Source: Helicobacter rappini
GTDB lineage: Bacteria > Campylobacterota > Campylobacteria > Campylobacterales > Helicobacteraceae
Direction: 5' to 3'
NCBI RefSeq assembly: GCF_900198625.1
Contig: NZ_FZPK01000035.1
Span: 1-51,031, forward strand
Length of the DNA: 51,031 nt
Positions within the stretch are counted from its first letter, which is position 1, and every line of letters begins with the position of its first letter. This document shows, piece by piece, positions 43,236-51,031 of the stretch. The position numbers and the translations under genes are program-made. Under the pieces are notes generated by a model that did not search any database, was not told the origin of the DNA, and saw only the letters and a program-made list of their open reading frames with translations.

Positions 43236-44291
43236 TTACCTTCCTTTAAATTTATCAACAATATCTAAATCTGTTGTAATTAAAATATGAGAAATCACTT
43301 CCTTGCATTCCTTTAGTGCTGGTATAGCCTTATGATAAGATTCTAAATTGCCACAAATGATTTGATTTTGAGCTAGATAGAATCCTGCCATACCATCATA
43401 TTTTCTAACCTGCGTTGGCAAAAGCACAAACAAATAGCGAAAGCTAAATGCAAGACTTAGGGCAATAGCCCCAAGACTGCGGAATTTCAAACCGCTTTCT
43501 GCTAAAAAAGACGCCCATTTAGCATGCTGCATAGCCTTTTCAAATATGCCACATTCAAGCTTTTCTGTGATAACTTTTTGCGGTCTAAAGATTAGTATTT
43601 GACTAGCAAACATTGCATGTAAAAAGTTTGTATCAAATGCTGGAAGATATTGTGCAGATTCTCTAATCGCATCACACGCATTTGCTATAAAGACATCTTT
43701 TTTTGCGGTATTGCTATTTTGCAAAAGCCTTGTAAAATTACATGGTATATAGCATGAGTGCATAGAAGTTGGCTTTTTTGCAGTGCTTGCATATACAATA
43801 TATTCTGGTTGCAAATCTGCAATAAAAGTCTGCAAACTAAAAATACAAGGCATTTTTGTAAGAGCTAATAAATCATCATTAAGATAGGCTATCTCACATG
43901 AGATATAATTCACCACACAAGCCTCACGCACTCTACCATTCTCATCACACAAGGCTACACTCGCACCAAAATATGGAATATTTGACTTAAAGTTACTACT
44001 GCCATCAAGCGGGTCTAGCACAATTGTGCCTTTTGCATTACTATCGCCTTTTAATAATCCGCTTTCTTCAGAATCAATATGATAATGTGGCAACAAAAAC
44101 TTAGAAAATATAGATTCTGCAAGTAAATCCGCCCCACTACTACGATCGCCACCCGCACCAACGCCAAAACTCTCATGCAATATTGAATCTTGCGTATGTA
44201 AAAGGCGTATAACCTCCACACTTGCAAGCACAACTCGCATAAAAAAATCTCGTTGCAACAAAGGAAGCAAAGTATCTAGTGAGAGATTCAT
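43236..44291 (-). CDS. Inositol monophosphatase/FBPase-superfamily phosphatase
   Basis: 351 residues. Metal-binding motifs of the Li+-sensitive phosphatase superfamily are visible: DSEESG (73-78) and DPLDGSSN (93-100), the second resembling class I fructose-1,6-bisphosphatase. The C-terminal segment QVRKYDGMAGFYLAQ is the third metal motif in IMPase form. Substrate could be fructose-1,6-bisphosphate, an inositol phosphate or PAP; the sequence does not decide. It lies 3 bases after efp and just before accD, in one operon. Confidence 0.8.
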   Translation of the reverse strand: MNLSLDTLLPLLQRDFFMRVVLASVEVIRLLHTQDSILHESFGVGAGGDRSSGADLLAESIFSKFLLPHYHIDSEESGLLKGDSNAKGTIVLDPLDGSSNFKSNIPYFGASVALCDENGRVREACVVNYISCEIAYLNDDLLALTKMPCIFSLQTFIADLQPEYIVYASTAKKPTSMHSCYIPCNFTRLLQNSNTAKKDVFIANACDAIRESAQYLPAFDTNFLHAMFASQILIFRPQKVITEKLECGIFEKAMQHAKWASFLAESGLKFRSLGAIALSLAFSFRYLFVLLPTQVRKYDGMAGFYLAQNQIICGNLESYHKAIPALKECKEVISHILITTDLDIVDKFKGR

Positions 44292-44294
44292 AAC

Positions 44295-44858
44295 CTATTT
44301 AACCTTTTCTATATACTCACCTGTCTCTGTATTCACTCTTATTGTCTCACCCTCTAATACATGGAATGGAATCTGCACCACCGCACCTGTCTCTAAAGTC
44401 GCTGGTTTTTTACCCGCACTTGAAGTATCGCCTTTAAAATTTGGCGGAGTTTCTACTATCTTTAGCTCAACTATTTGTGGGACATTAACCGATATTGCCT
44501 TGTCATTATAAAGCAATACACTCACATTCATGCTATCTAAAAGCCATTTTGCACTATCGCCAACTTGCTCTTCACTCAAACCCACCTGCTCATAAGTTTC
44601 ATTATCCATAAATTGATACAGCTCACCATCATGATAGAGATATTGCATACCTTTTTCAATAATATTTGGCGTTTCACATTTATCACCTGCATGAAAAGTT
44701 TTTTCAATTACCTTGCCATCTAAAAAACTTTTGATTTTCACACGCACAAACGCAGGACCTTTACCCGGCTTTACATGCTGATACTCTGTGATTCTATAAG
44801 GGATTCCATCGATTTCGATTTTCAAACCTTTTTTAAGATCGCCCATTTCAATTGTCAT
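44295..44858 (-). CDS. efp: Elongation factor P
   Basis: EF-P relieves ribosome stalling at polyproline stretches. 187 residues, three beta-barrel domains as usual. The modifiable loop Lys is K33 in KPGKGPAF, bacterial type. C-terminal GDTIRVNT-like segment [18 protein letters not shown]. First gene of a six-gene run; the RBS is AAGGA. Confidence 0.97.
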   Translation of the reverse strand: MTIEMGDLKKGLKIEIDGIPYRITEYQHVKPGKGPAFVRVKIKSFLDGKVIEKTFHAGDKCETPNIIEKGMQYLYHDGELYQFMDNETYEQVGLSEEQVGDSAKWLLDSMNVSVLLYNDKAISVNVPQIVELKIVETPPNFKGDTSSAGKKPATLETGAVVQIPFHVLEGETIRVNTETGEYIEKVK

Positions 44859-45213
44859 TGCTATCCTTCTATTAAAAAATATTTTGGTATTTTACTCATT
44901 TATGTATAATAAAAACATAAAAACTGCAAAATTTAGAATGAAATATATGTGCGATACATTGACTATTGAAATTGCGATACGCTGTGTTTATAGTCATATT
45001 TTTAGTTATTGTGTAGTTTGTATGATGACATTTTTACCACAATATTCCATTGTTTCAATACCTAGAAAATCTTTAACACAGAATGATTTATATGCAATAT
45101 TTTAAATTTATATTAAGATCTAGGATACAGAAACAATGCGAGAAAACCTCTATATTTGACACAAGGGTTTAAGGTGTATTTATTTGCAACAAGCAATATT
45201 TTAATATATAGTT
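44859..45213. other. Intergenic region, no gene seen
   Basis: 355 bases upstream of efp. A 73-codon frame on + has no RBS and odd composition; I do not accept it. The efp promoter should be here but I cannot place it. Confidence 0.4.
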
Positions 45214-45765
45214 TTATATAAATCCCTTGCCACAGCGACCAACATTTTGCAGGGAAAAGTTTAGAGATTCGCTATATAATTCATCATGAATAAAAACTTT
45301 TTGTGCTTGTAAAATCAAAGTAGAACAAGTTTGGCTAAACTGCAAAATATCCTTAAAATCACAGAAAAATGCGACTTTCACACCATCAACACATGGCGGA
45401 TAATCCTTTGCAATCTCTATTGTTGGAATTTTATAGGTTGATGCTTCACTTATATTATAAGGCAATTCTGTGCTTGTTTGCTGCATTGATTCTAAGAAGT
45501 CGGGCTGCACCGTGCATATTGTCGCCTTTTTTGTGAGTTTTGCATTCAGCAAGGTATCTTTCATATCGCCATTACTCTTATTCATAATGCTTATACCAAA
45601 TATCATGGGTGTAGCACAAAGCGGTGCAAAAAAGCTAAATGGTGCAAGGTTTATTATGTCGGCATTACTCTTTGTGCTTATCCATGCAATGGGTCGTGGT
45701 GTGATAGAATTGCTTAGAATCTTATAGTTTGCAAGGGGTGTTGAGGTGGAAATATCAAGCAACAT
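45214..45765 (-). CDS. Flavin reductase-like FMN-binding protein
   Basis: 183 residues with the FMN split-barrel of the DIM6/NTAB (flavin reductase-like) family: SNSITPRPIAWIST at about 17-30 and NLAPFSFFAPLCATPMIFGI at about 39-58 are the FMN-phosphate and isoalloxazine segments. Likely an NAD(P)H:flavin oxidoreductase or a flavoprotein of related fold; partner unknown. Stand-alone gene. Confidence 0.85.
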   Translation of the reverse strand: MLLDISTSTPLANYKILSNSITPRPIAWISTKSNADIINLAPFSFFAPLCATPMIFGISIMNKSNGDMKDTLLNAKLTKKATICTVQPDFLESMQQTSTELPYNISEASTYKIPTIEIAKDYPPCVDGVKVAFFCDFKDILQFSQTCSTLILQAQKVFIHDELYSESLNFSLQNVGRCGKGFI

Positions 45766-45944
45766 TATAATCCTTATATGGCGAGTTTATGATAAGTAGA
45801 TTATGAGATAATTCCGCACAAGTGTAGCAAAAAACTAGCTATTTTTCAACTCTTCTTTAGATAGAAATATAGCTAGTTAGTAAAGAATCTTTACAGGTAA
45901 GTTTGGTTTAGAATCTTATGTTGTAAAATTTAGACTAACAGATT

Positions 45945-47606
45945 CTAATGTGCCACAGCTTCACTTATACCAATGCCTGTTTGAGCTCTAAAGTCTTGTG
46001 CTTTAAAGCCTTGCTTATCAATGATTGACCTCTCGCTAGAATCTAACTTAGAGATAATAATGATTGATAAAAATGCGATAGGCATACTAAAGATAGCAGG
46101 GTGCTTATATGGGAAAATTGCCTCTTCAAAATGCAAGACATCAACCCATACGCTAGGGCTAAATAGCACGAGTAATAACACTGATAAAAGCCCGATTAAA
46201 CCACCATAAAGCACACCATTTGTTGTGAGATTTTTCCAATAAATGCAAAGCAAGATAATAGGAAAATTCACACTTGCAGCAATAGCAAATGCAAGTCCAA
46301 CGGTAAAGGCTACATTTTGCCCTTGAAACACAATCCCAAGCAGTATAGCCAACACGCCAAGTCCAATAGTCGAAGCTTTTGTAACGCGCATTTCAAGCTT
46401 TGGATCGCATTTACCATCTTTTATAACATTTACAAATAAATCGTGGCTAATCGCACTTGCCCCTGAAATAGCAAGTCCCGCTACAACTGCCAAAATTGTA
46501 GCAAATGCCACCGCTGAAATGAAACCATAAAGCACATTACCACCTAGCACTTTAGACAATGCGACGGCTTCCATGTTTGCAGCAACACTGAATTTACCAT
46601 CAACGATAAATTCTGGATTCCCGATTAATAAAGCAATAGCTCCAAACCCAATGATAAAGGTAAGTATATAAAAATAGCCTATAAGTCCGGTAGCAAAGAA
46701 GACTGACTTTCTTGCTTCTTTTGCGTCTTTAACCGTGAAAAATCGCATAAGAATATGTGGTAATCCAGCAGTCCCAAACATTAATGCTAAACCAAGAGAG
46801 ATAGCAGATACAGGATCAGGTAGAAATGTCCCGGGCGACATTATGGCTTCACCTTTTGCATGATTTTGTATTGCCATTTCAAAATAATGTTGCAAGTTAA
46901 AGCCAGTGAGATATAAAACCATAATAGCCATAAAACTTGCACCACCAAGTAACAAACATGCTTTAATGATTTGCACCCATGTTGTAGCGTGCATTCCCCC
47001 GAAGGTAACATAGCATATCATTAAGATTCCAACTAATATTACAGCTGTGCTATAAGGCAGACCAAAAAGCACTTGTATAAGCCCACCAGCCCCCACCATT
47101 TGAGCGATTAAGTAAAATACGATAACGCTTAAAGCAGAGATTGCTGAGATTGTTCTCACCTTTTTAGATTCTAAACGATAGGCGATAATATCTGCGAAAG
47201 TGTATTTACCAAGATTTCTAAACTTTTCAGCGATTAGAAATAGCACAATAGGCCAACCAACTAAGAATCCAATAGAATAAATCAGTCCATCAAAGCCATT
47301 CACAAACACAAGTCCAACAATACCTAAAAAGCTTGCTGCACTCATATAATCACCAGCGATTGCGATGCCATTTTGCATACCGGTAATGTTACCACCAGCG
47401 GTATAGAAAGATTGTGCTGATTGTGATTTTTTACTTGAATAATAAGTAATGCCAAGCGTTGCTAATACAAATGCTACAAACATGCTGATAGCAATGTAGT
47501 TTATTGGGGCTTTTTCTACATTACCTACATCAATACCTGCTGCTACACACTGCATAAATAAACCATAGCTAAATATGATTCCAAATAAAATGCCTTTTTT
47601 ACTCAT
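45945..47606 (-). CDS. actP: Acetate/cation symporter ActP
   Basis: Sodium:solute symporter family, 553 residues, about 13 TM helices with an N-terminal signal-like segment. [20 protein letters not shown] near 68-87 is the SSS-family signature of the acetate permease branch. ActP imports acetate and other short monocarboxylates. RBS AAGGAG. Its usual partner yjcH (48013-48354) lies upstream on the same strand but 406 bases away, the gap being filled by repeats. Confidence 0.93.
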   Translation of the reverse strand: MSKKGILFGIIFSYGLFMQCVAAGIDVGNVEKAPINYIAISMFVAFVLATLGITYYSSKKSQSAQSFYTAGGNITGMQNGIAIAGDYMSAASFLGIVGLVFVNGFDGLIYSIGFLVGWPIVLFLIAEKFRNLGKYTFADIIAYRLESKKVRTISAISALSVIVFYLIAQMVGAGGLIQVLFGLPYSTAVILVGILMICYVTFGGMHATTWVQIIKACLLLGGASFMAIMVLYLTGFNLQHYFEMAIQNHAKGEAIMSPGTFLPDPVSAISLGLALMFGTAGLPHILMRFFTVKDAKEARKSVFFATGLIGYFYILTFIIGFGAIALLIGNPEFIVDGKFSVAANMEAVALSKVLGGNVLYGFISAVAFATILAVVAGLAISGASAISHDLFVNVIKDGKCDPKLEMRVTKASTIGLGVLAILLGIVFQGQNVAFTVGLAFAIAASVNFPIILLCIYWKNLTTNGVLYGGLIGLLSVLLLVLFSPSVWVDVLHFEEAIFPYKHPAIFSMPIAFLSIIIISKLDSSERSIIDKQGFKAQDFRAQTGIGISEAVAH

Positions 47607-47639
47607 AACTTTCTCCTTATTAAAAGCTGCTTTGCTTTA

Positions 47640-47985
47640 TAGAGCTAGATTCTGTATGTCTTTCATCGCTTTTATTGCGATTAGATTCTGTATTGAAACT
47701 TAGAATCTATTCTTGTCATATTGAGTGCGTAAGCACGAAATATCTTGTTGAGATTCTATGCTAGATATTTCGCTACGCTCAATATGACAATGTTATAGAA
47801 TCTAAATTTTTCACTTACACTCTAAATTCTATGCTTATCTAAATGAGGCTAGATTCTAAAACTTTAGTATTTTGCTATCTTAAGCTATTAGAATCTAATC
47901 CTTTAGATTTCATTGCAATATAACAATCACTAAAATCTAAAATCTTGTAAAATGCACCCATAAAGGCGAGAATCTAGAATCTAAA
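47640..47985. repeat. Palindromic repeat and dense AGAWTCT words between yjcH and actP
   Basis: Left arm 47713-47744 (TTGTCATATTGAG, then TGCGTAAGCA, then CGAAATATC) pairs with right arm 47764-47790 (GATATTTCG, CTACG, CTCAATATGACAA). Around it lie at least nine AGATTCT/AGAATCT words within about 340 bases. The arms match those of the element inside mfd. No ORF. It separates two genes that are usually adjacent. Confidence 0.75.
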
Positions 47986-48012
47986 GCACAAAATCTAAAC
48001 TCCATAACACAA

Positions 48013-48354
48013 CTATTTCTCATTTTGCATTTCTTTAACCAAACCTACACGATCCATCTCTTCTAGCACCTCAGCTTGCTCTTTATCAAAATATTTATTT
48101 GCAAATAGCGTATAAATCCCTGTGCTTACAATCGATAAAACAATGATAAACACACCTAAGATAATGCCTAAACTGATCGCACTAGGACCTAACCTGTATC
48201 CAAGAATTTCTGGGAAAAATCCAACACTAGCAATAAATGCGTAATAACAAACAAGAATAATCAAAGAAAGATAAAGCGAAAACTTATTGCGAAATGACAC
48301 AAATTTATAGAATCTTGCTCTCACTTCCTCTTTTGAAGCGACTGCCTTACCCAT
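48013..48354 (-). CDS. DUF485 membrane protein (YjcH-like)
   Basis: 113 residues. Two TM helices (about 28-50 and 62-85, the second LGIILGVFIIVLSIVSTGIY) with charged ends, the DUF485 fold that accompanies ActP. Probably a small subunit or assembly partner of the acetate symporter. RBS AAGGAG before ATG 48354. Confidence 0.85.
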   Translation of the reverse strand: MGKAVASKEEVRARFYKFVSFRNKFSLYLSLIILVCYYAFIASVGFFPEILGYRLGPSAISLGIILGVFIIVLSIVSTGIYTLFANKYFDKEQAEVLEEMDRVGLVKEMQNEK

Positions 48355-48875
48355 GCTAACTCCTTATATCACAGAATATTTACTTTCACAACCAGATATG
48401 TAAGTAAATGTATTTATAATGTAACATAAAAAGCAAAAAAATACAAAAATAATTGCTACATTACTTTTTTTATAATAAACACGGAATTATATTTTGCAAT
48501 AAAAGGATTCTGCAATGCCCTAAATCATAAAATTATGTTACTTTTTAAGACATAATATTACAAAAAACTATCTAAAAACGGCTATTTTTTGCAAAAATAA
48601 GAGATATGGGAGATATAGCTAAAAATGTAACTTTTTTACAATGTTAAAAGATTCTTTGCGTTTGTGTATCACATATAAACTTAAAGTTATAAACAAGTGT
48701 TAATAAAGATAAAATAAGTGAAATATGACTTTATACTAAACTCTAGAATAAATAAAGCATTTAAAGATTCTATAACAATCATATAGAATCTTTTGAGAGA
48801 AAATATGAGTTAATAAGATATTGTGTCTAATATCCTACATAACTTCATTTAAAGCAAGTGTTTAAAAAGTTAGCC
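48355..48875. other. Intergenic region, no gene seen
   Basis: 521 AT-rich bases between the yjcH promoter side and the 3' end of hugZ. Two AGATTCT/AGAATCT words near 48765 and 48785. It should hold the yjcH/actP promoter. No ORF, RNA gene or strong hairpin recognised. Confidence 0.4.
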
Positions 48876-49628
48876 TTACTTATGCTTATGTGGCATTGCA
48901 TGTGGCATACCGCCATTACCACCGATATGTCCTATCTTGCCATGAGAATCAATATTATATGCTTGACCAAAGCCTTTTACAAAGCGACCTTCTTTGAAGC
49001 ATATCTTTACCAAATGAAAATCCTGCATCGAGCGGACTTGGGCTACACCACCACCTTTTCCTACACGAGATTCAAAGCTATCATACACTTTATCAAATAG
49101 GCTATCTCTAGGCATAAACTCTACGCTTACATCATAAGTCAAACGCTTTCTTGCTAAAATACTTTTTGTTTTGCTTTCATCTTCTATAAACATAACTTGG
49201 ACTGCATTAGGATTTGTGCGTAAATTTTGACAATGTGCTGCGACTTCGCTCACATATAAATAATACTCTCCATCATATCTTAGTAGCGGCGAGTAGCTAA
49301 TATGCGGTTTATTATCCTTTGATAATGAAGTAAGCAAAATCGTATTAAACTCTTCTTTAAAAGATTCTATCTCACTTGCAACCTGATCGTCTTTTTTGCT
49401 GATTGCCATGCAAAGTTTAATAATGGCATCTTTATAGTCTTTCTCTTCAGTTTTCGCAGGAAATGGCGCAAAGACTTCTTTGCCATCTGCTTGTATTTTC
49501 ATGCCATATTCATTCACCCCGCTTAGTGTTGCCACCTTTGCCTCAAAGCCACCATAAAGCTTTACTAAGCCTAGCAATTCTGCTGAATGATGGTTATTCA
49601 TATGCTCTATAATACTTGTAACACTCAT
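48876..49628 (-). CDS. hugZ: Haem oxygenase HugZ
   Basis: HugZ-type (split-barrel) haem oxygenase that opens haem to release iron. 250 residues, the family's usual length. The C-terminal loop is rich in Gly and His (HIGGNGGMPHAMPHKHK), the region that supplies the haem-ligating His in this family. N-terminal MSVTSIIEHMNNHHSAELLGL and the later GGGVAQVRSMQDFHLVKI are typical. RBS AGGAG. A 10-bp inverted repeat upstream suggests iron control. Confidence 0.94.
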   Translation of the reverse strand: MSVTSIIEHMNNHHSAELLGLVKLYGGFEAKVATLSGVNEYGMKIQADGKEVFAPFPAKTEEKDYKDAIIKLCMAISKKDDQVASEIESFKEEFNTILLTSLSKDNKPHISYSPLLRYDGEYYLYVSEVAAHCQNLRTNPNAVQVMFIEDESKTKSILARKRLTYDVSVEFMPRDSLFDKVYDSFESRVGKGGGVAQVRSMQDFHLVKICFKEGRFVKGFGQAYNIDSHGKIGHIGGNGGMPHAMPHKHK

Positions 49629-49675
49629 GTAAATCTCCTAAAATTTAAAATATTTTTACATAGTAACACAAGAAT

Positions 49676-49702
49676 AAATAAAAATGATAAATATTTTTAT
49701 TT
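49676..49702 (-). promoter_or_regulatory. 10-bp inverted repeat upstream of hugZ (possible Fur site)
   Basis: AAATAAAAAT (49676-49685) and ATTTTTATTT (49693-49702) are perfect inverted repeats 7 bases apart, 48-74 bases before the hugZ start, in the promoter. AT-rich palindromes are the usual Fur targets in Helicobacter and hugZ is iron-regulated in H. pylori (established). It does not match the Fur consensus closely. Confidence 0.5.
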
Positions 49703-49849
49703 TGTATTGCATAAAAGAATCTATGCTGTGTAATGTTGCATATTAGCTCAACAGATTCTAAGATTTTACTATATTTTATGGTGTTATGCTTTACAAATTT
49801 AGCATTAAATGCTAGAATGTCAGCTTTTATTTTATCAAAAAGGACATTT

Positions 49850-50386
49850 ATGTTAGAAGGCAAACTTAGAGATAGTATTGGCAAAACAAATGCGAAAGCA
49901 TTGAAGCGAGATGGTTATCTAGTTGCTAATATCTATGGTAAAGGCAAGGAAAATATACATTGTGCGTTTAAACGCAATGATTTTATCAAATACATGCGTG
50001 CGAAGCAAACACTTATTTTTCCTGTGAAAATCGATGGCAATGTATATGATGTTGTTGTGCAAGAGTATCAAAAAGACCCAGTAACAAGTGATATTTTACA
50101 TGTGGATATGATGTTTGCAACAAAGGGTTGTGTGGCAAAATATAAAGTGCCAGTGAAAGTTACAGGCTCACCTATTGGCTTGAAAAACAAAGGTGTGCTT
50201 GTATTCTCACGCAAAAGAGTTGCAGTAAAATGCGATGCGGCGGTTTTACCAAATGATTATACACTTGATGTGAGTGGTCTTGATGTTGGACATGCGATCC
50301 TTGTGCGTGATTTACCAGAGATTGCTGGTGTTAGCGTGATTGAGAAGCCATCAGTTGCTATCGTTGGTGTAATTAAAGCTAAGTAA
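49850..50386 (+). CDS. rplY: 50S ribosomal protein L25 (CTC form)
   Basis: 178 residues from ATG 49850 ([20 protein letters not shown]), chosen for AAGGAC upstream; a start at 49733 adds unlikely sequence. The N-terminal L25 domain binds 5S rRNA; the C-terminal extension is the general-stress CTC/TL5 domain, ending [20 protein letters not shown]. pth is often its next gene in Helicobacter but is not seen here. Confidence 0.95.
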   Translation: MLEGKLRDSIGKTNAKALKRDGYLVANIYGKGKENIHCAFKRNDFIKYMRAKQTLIFPVKIDGNVYDVVVQEYQKDPVTSDILHVDMMFATKGCVAKYKVPVKVTGSPIGLKNKGVLVFSRKRVAVKCDAAVLPNDYTLDVSGLDVGHAILVRDLPEIAGVSVIEKPSVAIVGVIKAK

Positions 50387-50413
50387 CAGAATCTTATCTA
50401 ATATACGCTCTTA

Positions 50414-50430
50414 CCTTACATATAGTAAGG
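50414..50430 (+). terminator. rplY 3' hairpin
   Basis: CCTTAC (50414-50419) and GTAAGG (50425-50430) with a 5-base loop, 27 bases after rplY. No clear U tract follows. Confidence 0.5.
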
Positions 50431-51031
50431 CTCTCTCTTACTATTGTAGTTTGCATTTATGTGGTTACAACCTACAAGCAAGTGCAGACACAGATATATC
50501 TCTTTTTAACTTATTCTTGACCCTTGGTCATCACTTTAGAATCTATGTAATTTAATATGGAATCTAAAAAAAACTTGTAAGGAATATATTAAGGTCTATT
50601 CCCTTAGCGATGGTGGCACTCCAAGTAGCACAAGGAATAAAAAATGCTCTCATTTGCAATGCGTATTTGCCTAGCACTTGTTTTCACTCTCAAAATAAGC
50701 CGAGCATGAAGCTGTATAAAGATTTTGAATCTCTGCCGCATAGAAGGGGATATGGCATAGTGATTTTAAAAGATAAGGCTAGAGTAAGCAAGGCATTGCA
50801 AAGTATTGATTGGGTAAGGCTGGTTTTTTAGGCACAAATTCTAGTCTTAATTTACGCGCTTCTTTGATAGAAGAAGCTATAATAAAACAAGGATTCTATG
50901 GTAAAAGGGGACAAAATAATGGATATTTTTGATGTAGCTAGAGAGGTTTTTAGCGAGATAAAATCCAAATCCCCCCAAAATTCTAACCGACATTTTTTCA
51001 TTGTCAAGTCGCTTTATTTACTCTAAGTTGA
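50431..51031. other. Fragmentary region at the right edge
   Basis: No complete gene is convincing. A frame near 50590-50640 reads YSLSDGGTPSS, which resembles type I restriction specificity (HsdS) starts, but stops soon. ATG 50703 opens a short frame MKLYKDFESLPHRRGYGI to 50831. ATG 50919, with AAAGGGG upstream, opens MDIFDVAREVFSEIKSKS and stops at 51026. This could be remnants of an accessory gene continuing beyond the window. Confidence 0.3.
50919..51026 (+). CDS. Short ORF at right edge, unknown
   Basis: 35 codons with a good RBS (AAAGGGG, 8-base spacer). The first 18 residues (MDIFDVAREVFSEIKSKS) look like a real protein start; the remainder is weak, and a C6 run at 50973-50978 could be a slipped tract or a break. 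May be the beginning of a frameshifted longer gene. Confidence 0.3.
   Translation: MDIFDVAREVFSEIKSKSPQNSNRHFFIVKSLYLL

Noticed and set aside
44884-45105. 73-codon plus-strand frame upstream of efp
   Set aside because: No RBS, Cys/Ile-rich random composition, and it occupies the efp promoter region.

Overview
The window looks like the chromosome of a Helicobacter, probably an enterohepatic species. The DNA is AT-rich. Several gene families are typical of the genus: a cysteine-rich Sel1 (Hcp-like) lipoprotein, the haem oxygenase HugZ, small outer-membrane proteins with a signal peptide and terminal Phe, FlhB, a Campylobacterota-type dCache chemoreceptor and a long Mfd. The genus call is inference from protein families; no 16S or other marker RNA is present.

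Layout. 1-1178 is the 5' part of a BspA-like (DUF285) 25-residue-repeat gene that runs off the left edge. 1.2-6.5 kb holds leuB, a small membrane protein, a catalytically degenerate M16 protein and leuA with an unusual Leu-rich in-frame leader. 6.8-18.9 kb is core: two outer-membrane proteins, flhB, an Hcp-like lipoprotein, era, a chemoreceptor, cstA, an ArsC/Spx-like protein and an NlpC/P60 wall hydrolase. A tRNA-Ser(GGA) at 19050-19137 is followed by an accessory island (about 19.14-28.33 kb). The island carries a P4-type integrase, a divergent repressor/AlpA switch, a broken VirB11::ParA chimera, a broken partition-like gene, a broken rhuM, an ImmA/IrrE protease plus membrane protein pair, a frameshifted MOBP-type relaxase, mobC and an IncP-like oriT. 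It reads as a decaying integrated mobilisable plasmid. 28.4-50.4 kb returns to core: hemL, clpP, mfd; the operon trxA-trxB-dapB-methyltransferase; aroE; a sugar-nucleotidyltransferase; a peroxiredoxin with a Fur/PerR-like box; the operon efp-IMPase-accD-rlmH-dksA-membrane protein; a flavin reductase-like gene; the yjcH/actP acetate uptake pair; hugZ; and rplY. The last 0.6 kb holds only fragments.

Most interesting signals. (1) The methyltransferase downstream of dapB has a 13-base poly-C tract (poly-G on +) just inside its true start. The frame is open only with 14 or 11 C, so it looks like a phase-variable gene caught OFF. (2) A palindromic repeat family with arms like TTGTCATAYTGAG...CGAA..ATC occurs once in-frame inside mfd, encoding an extra N-terminal segment, and once between yjcH and actP. 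This resembles the protein-embedded palindromic elements known from Rickettsia. (3) The word AGAWTCT (a GANTC site) is very frequent, densest in those repeats and in 3' hairpins. (4) In the island, a VirB11 Walker A segment is fused to the body of ParA exactly at the P-loop, and almost every gene from 22.2 to 27 kb carries single-base indels, mostly in A/T runs. (5) A hairpin followed by TATCCTGC upstream of mobC is a good oriT candidate.
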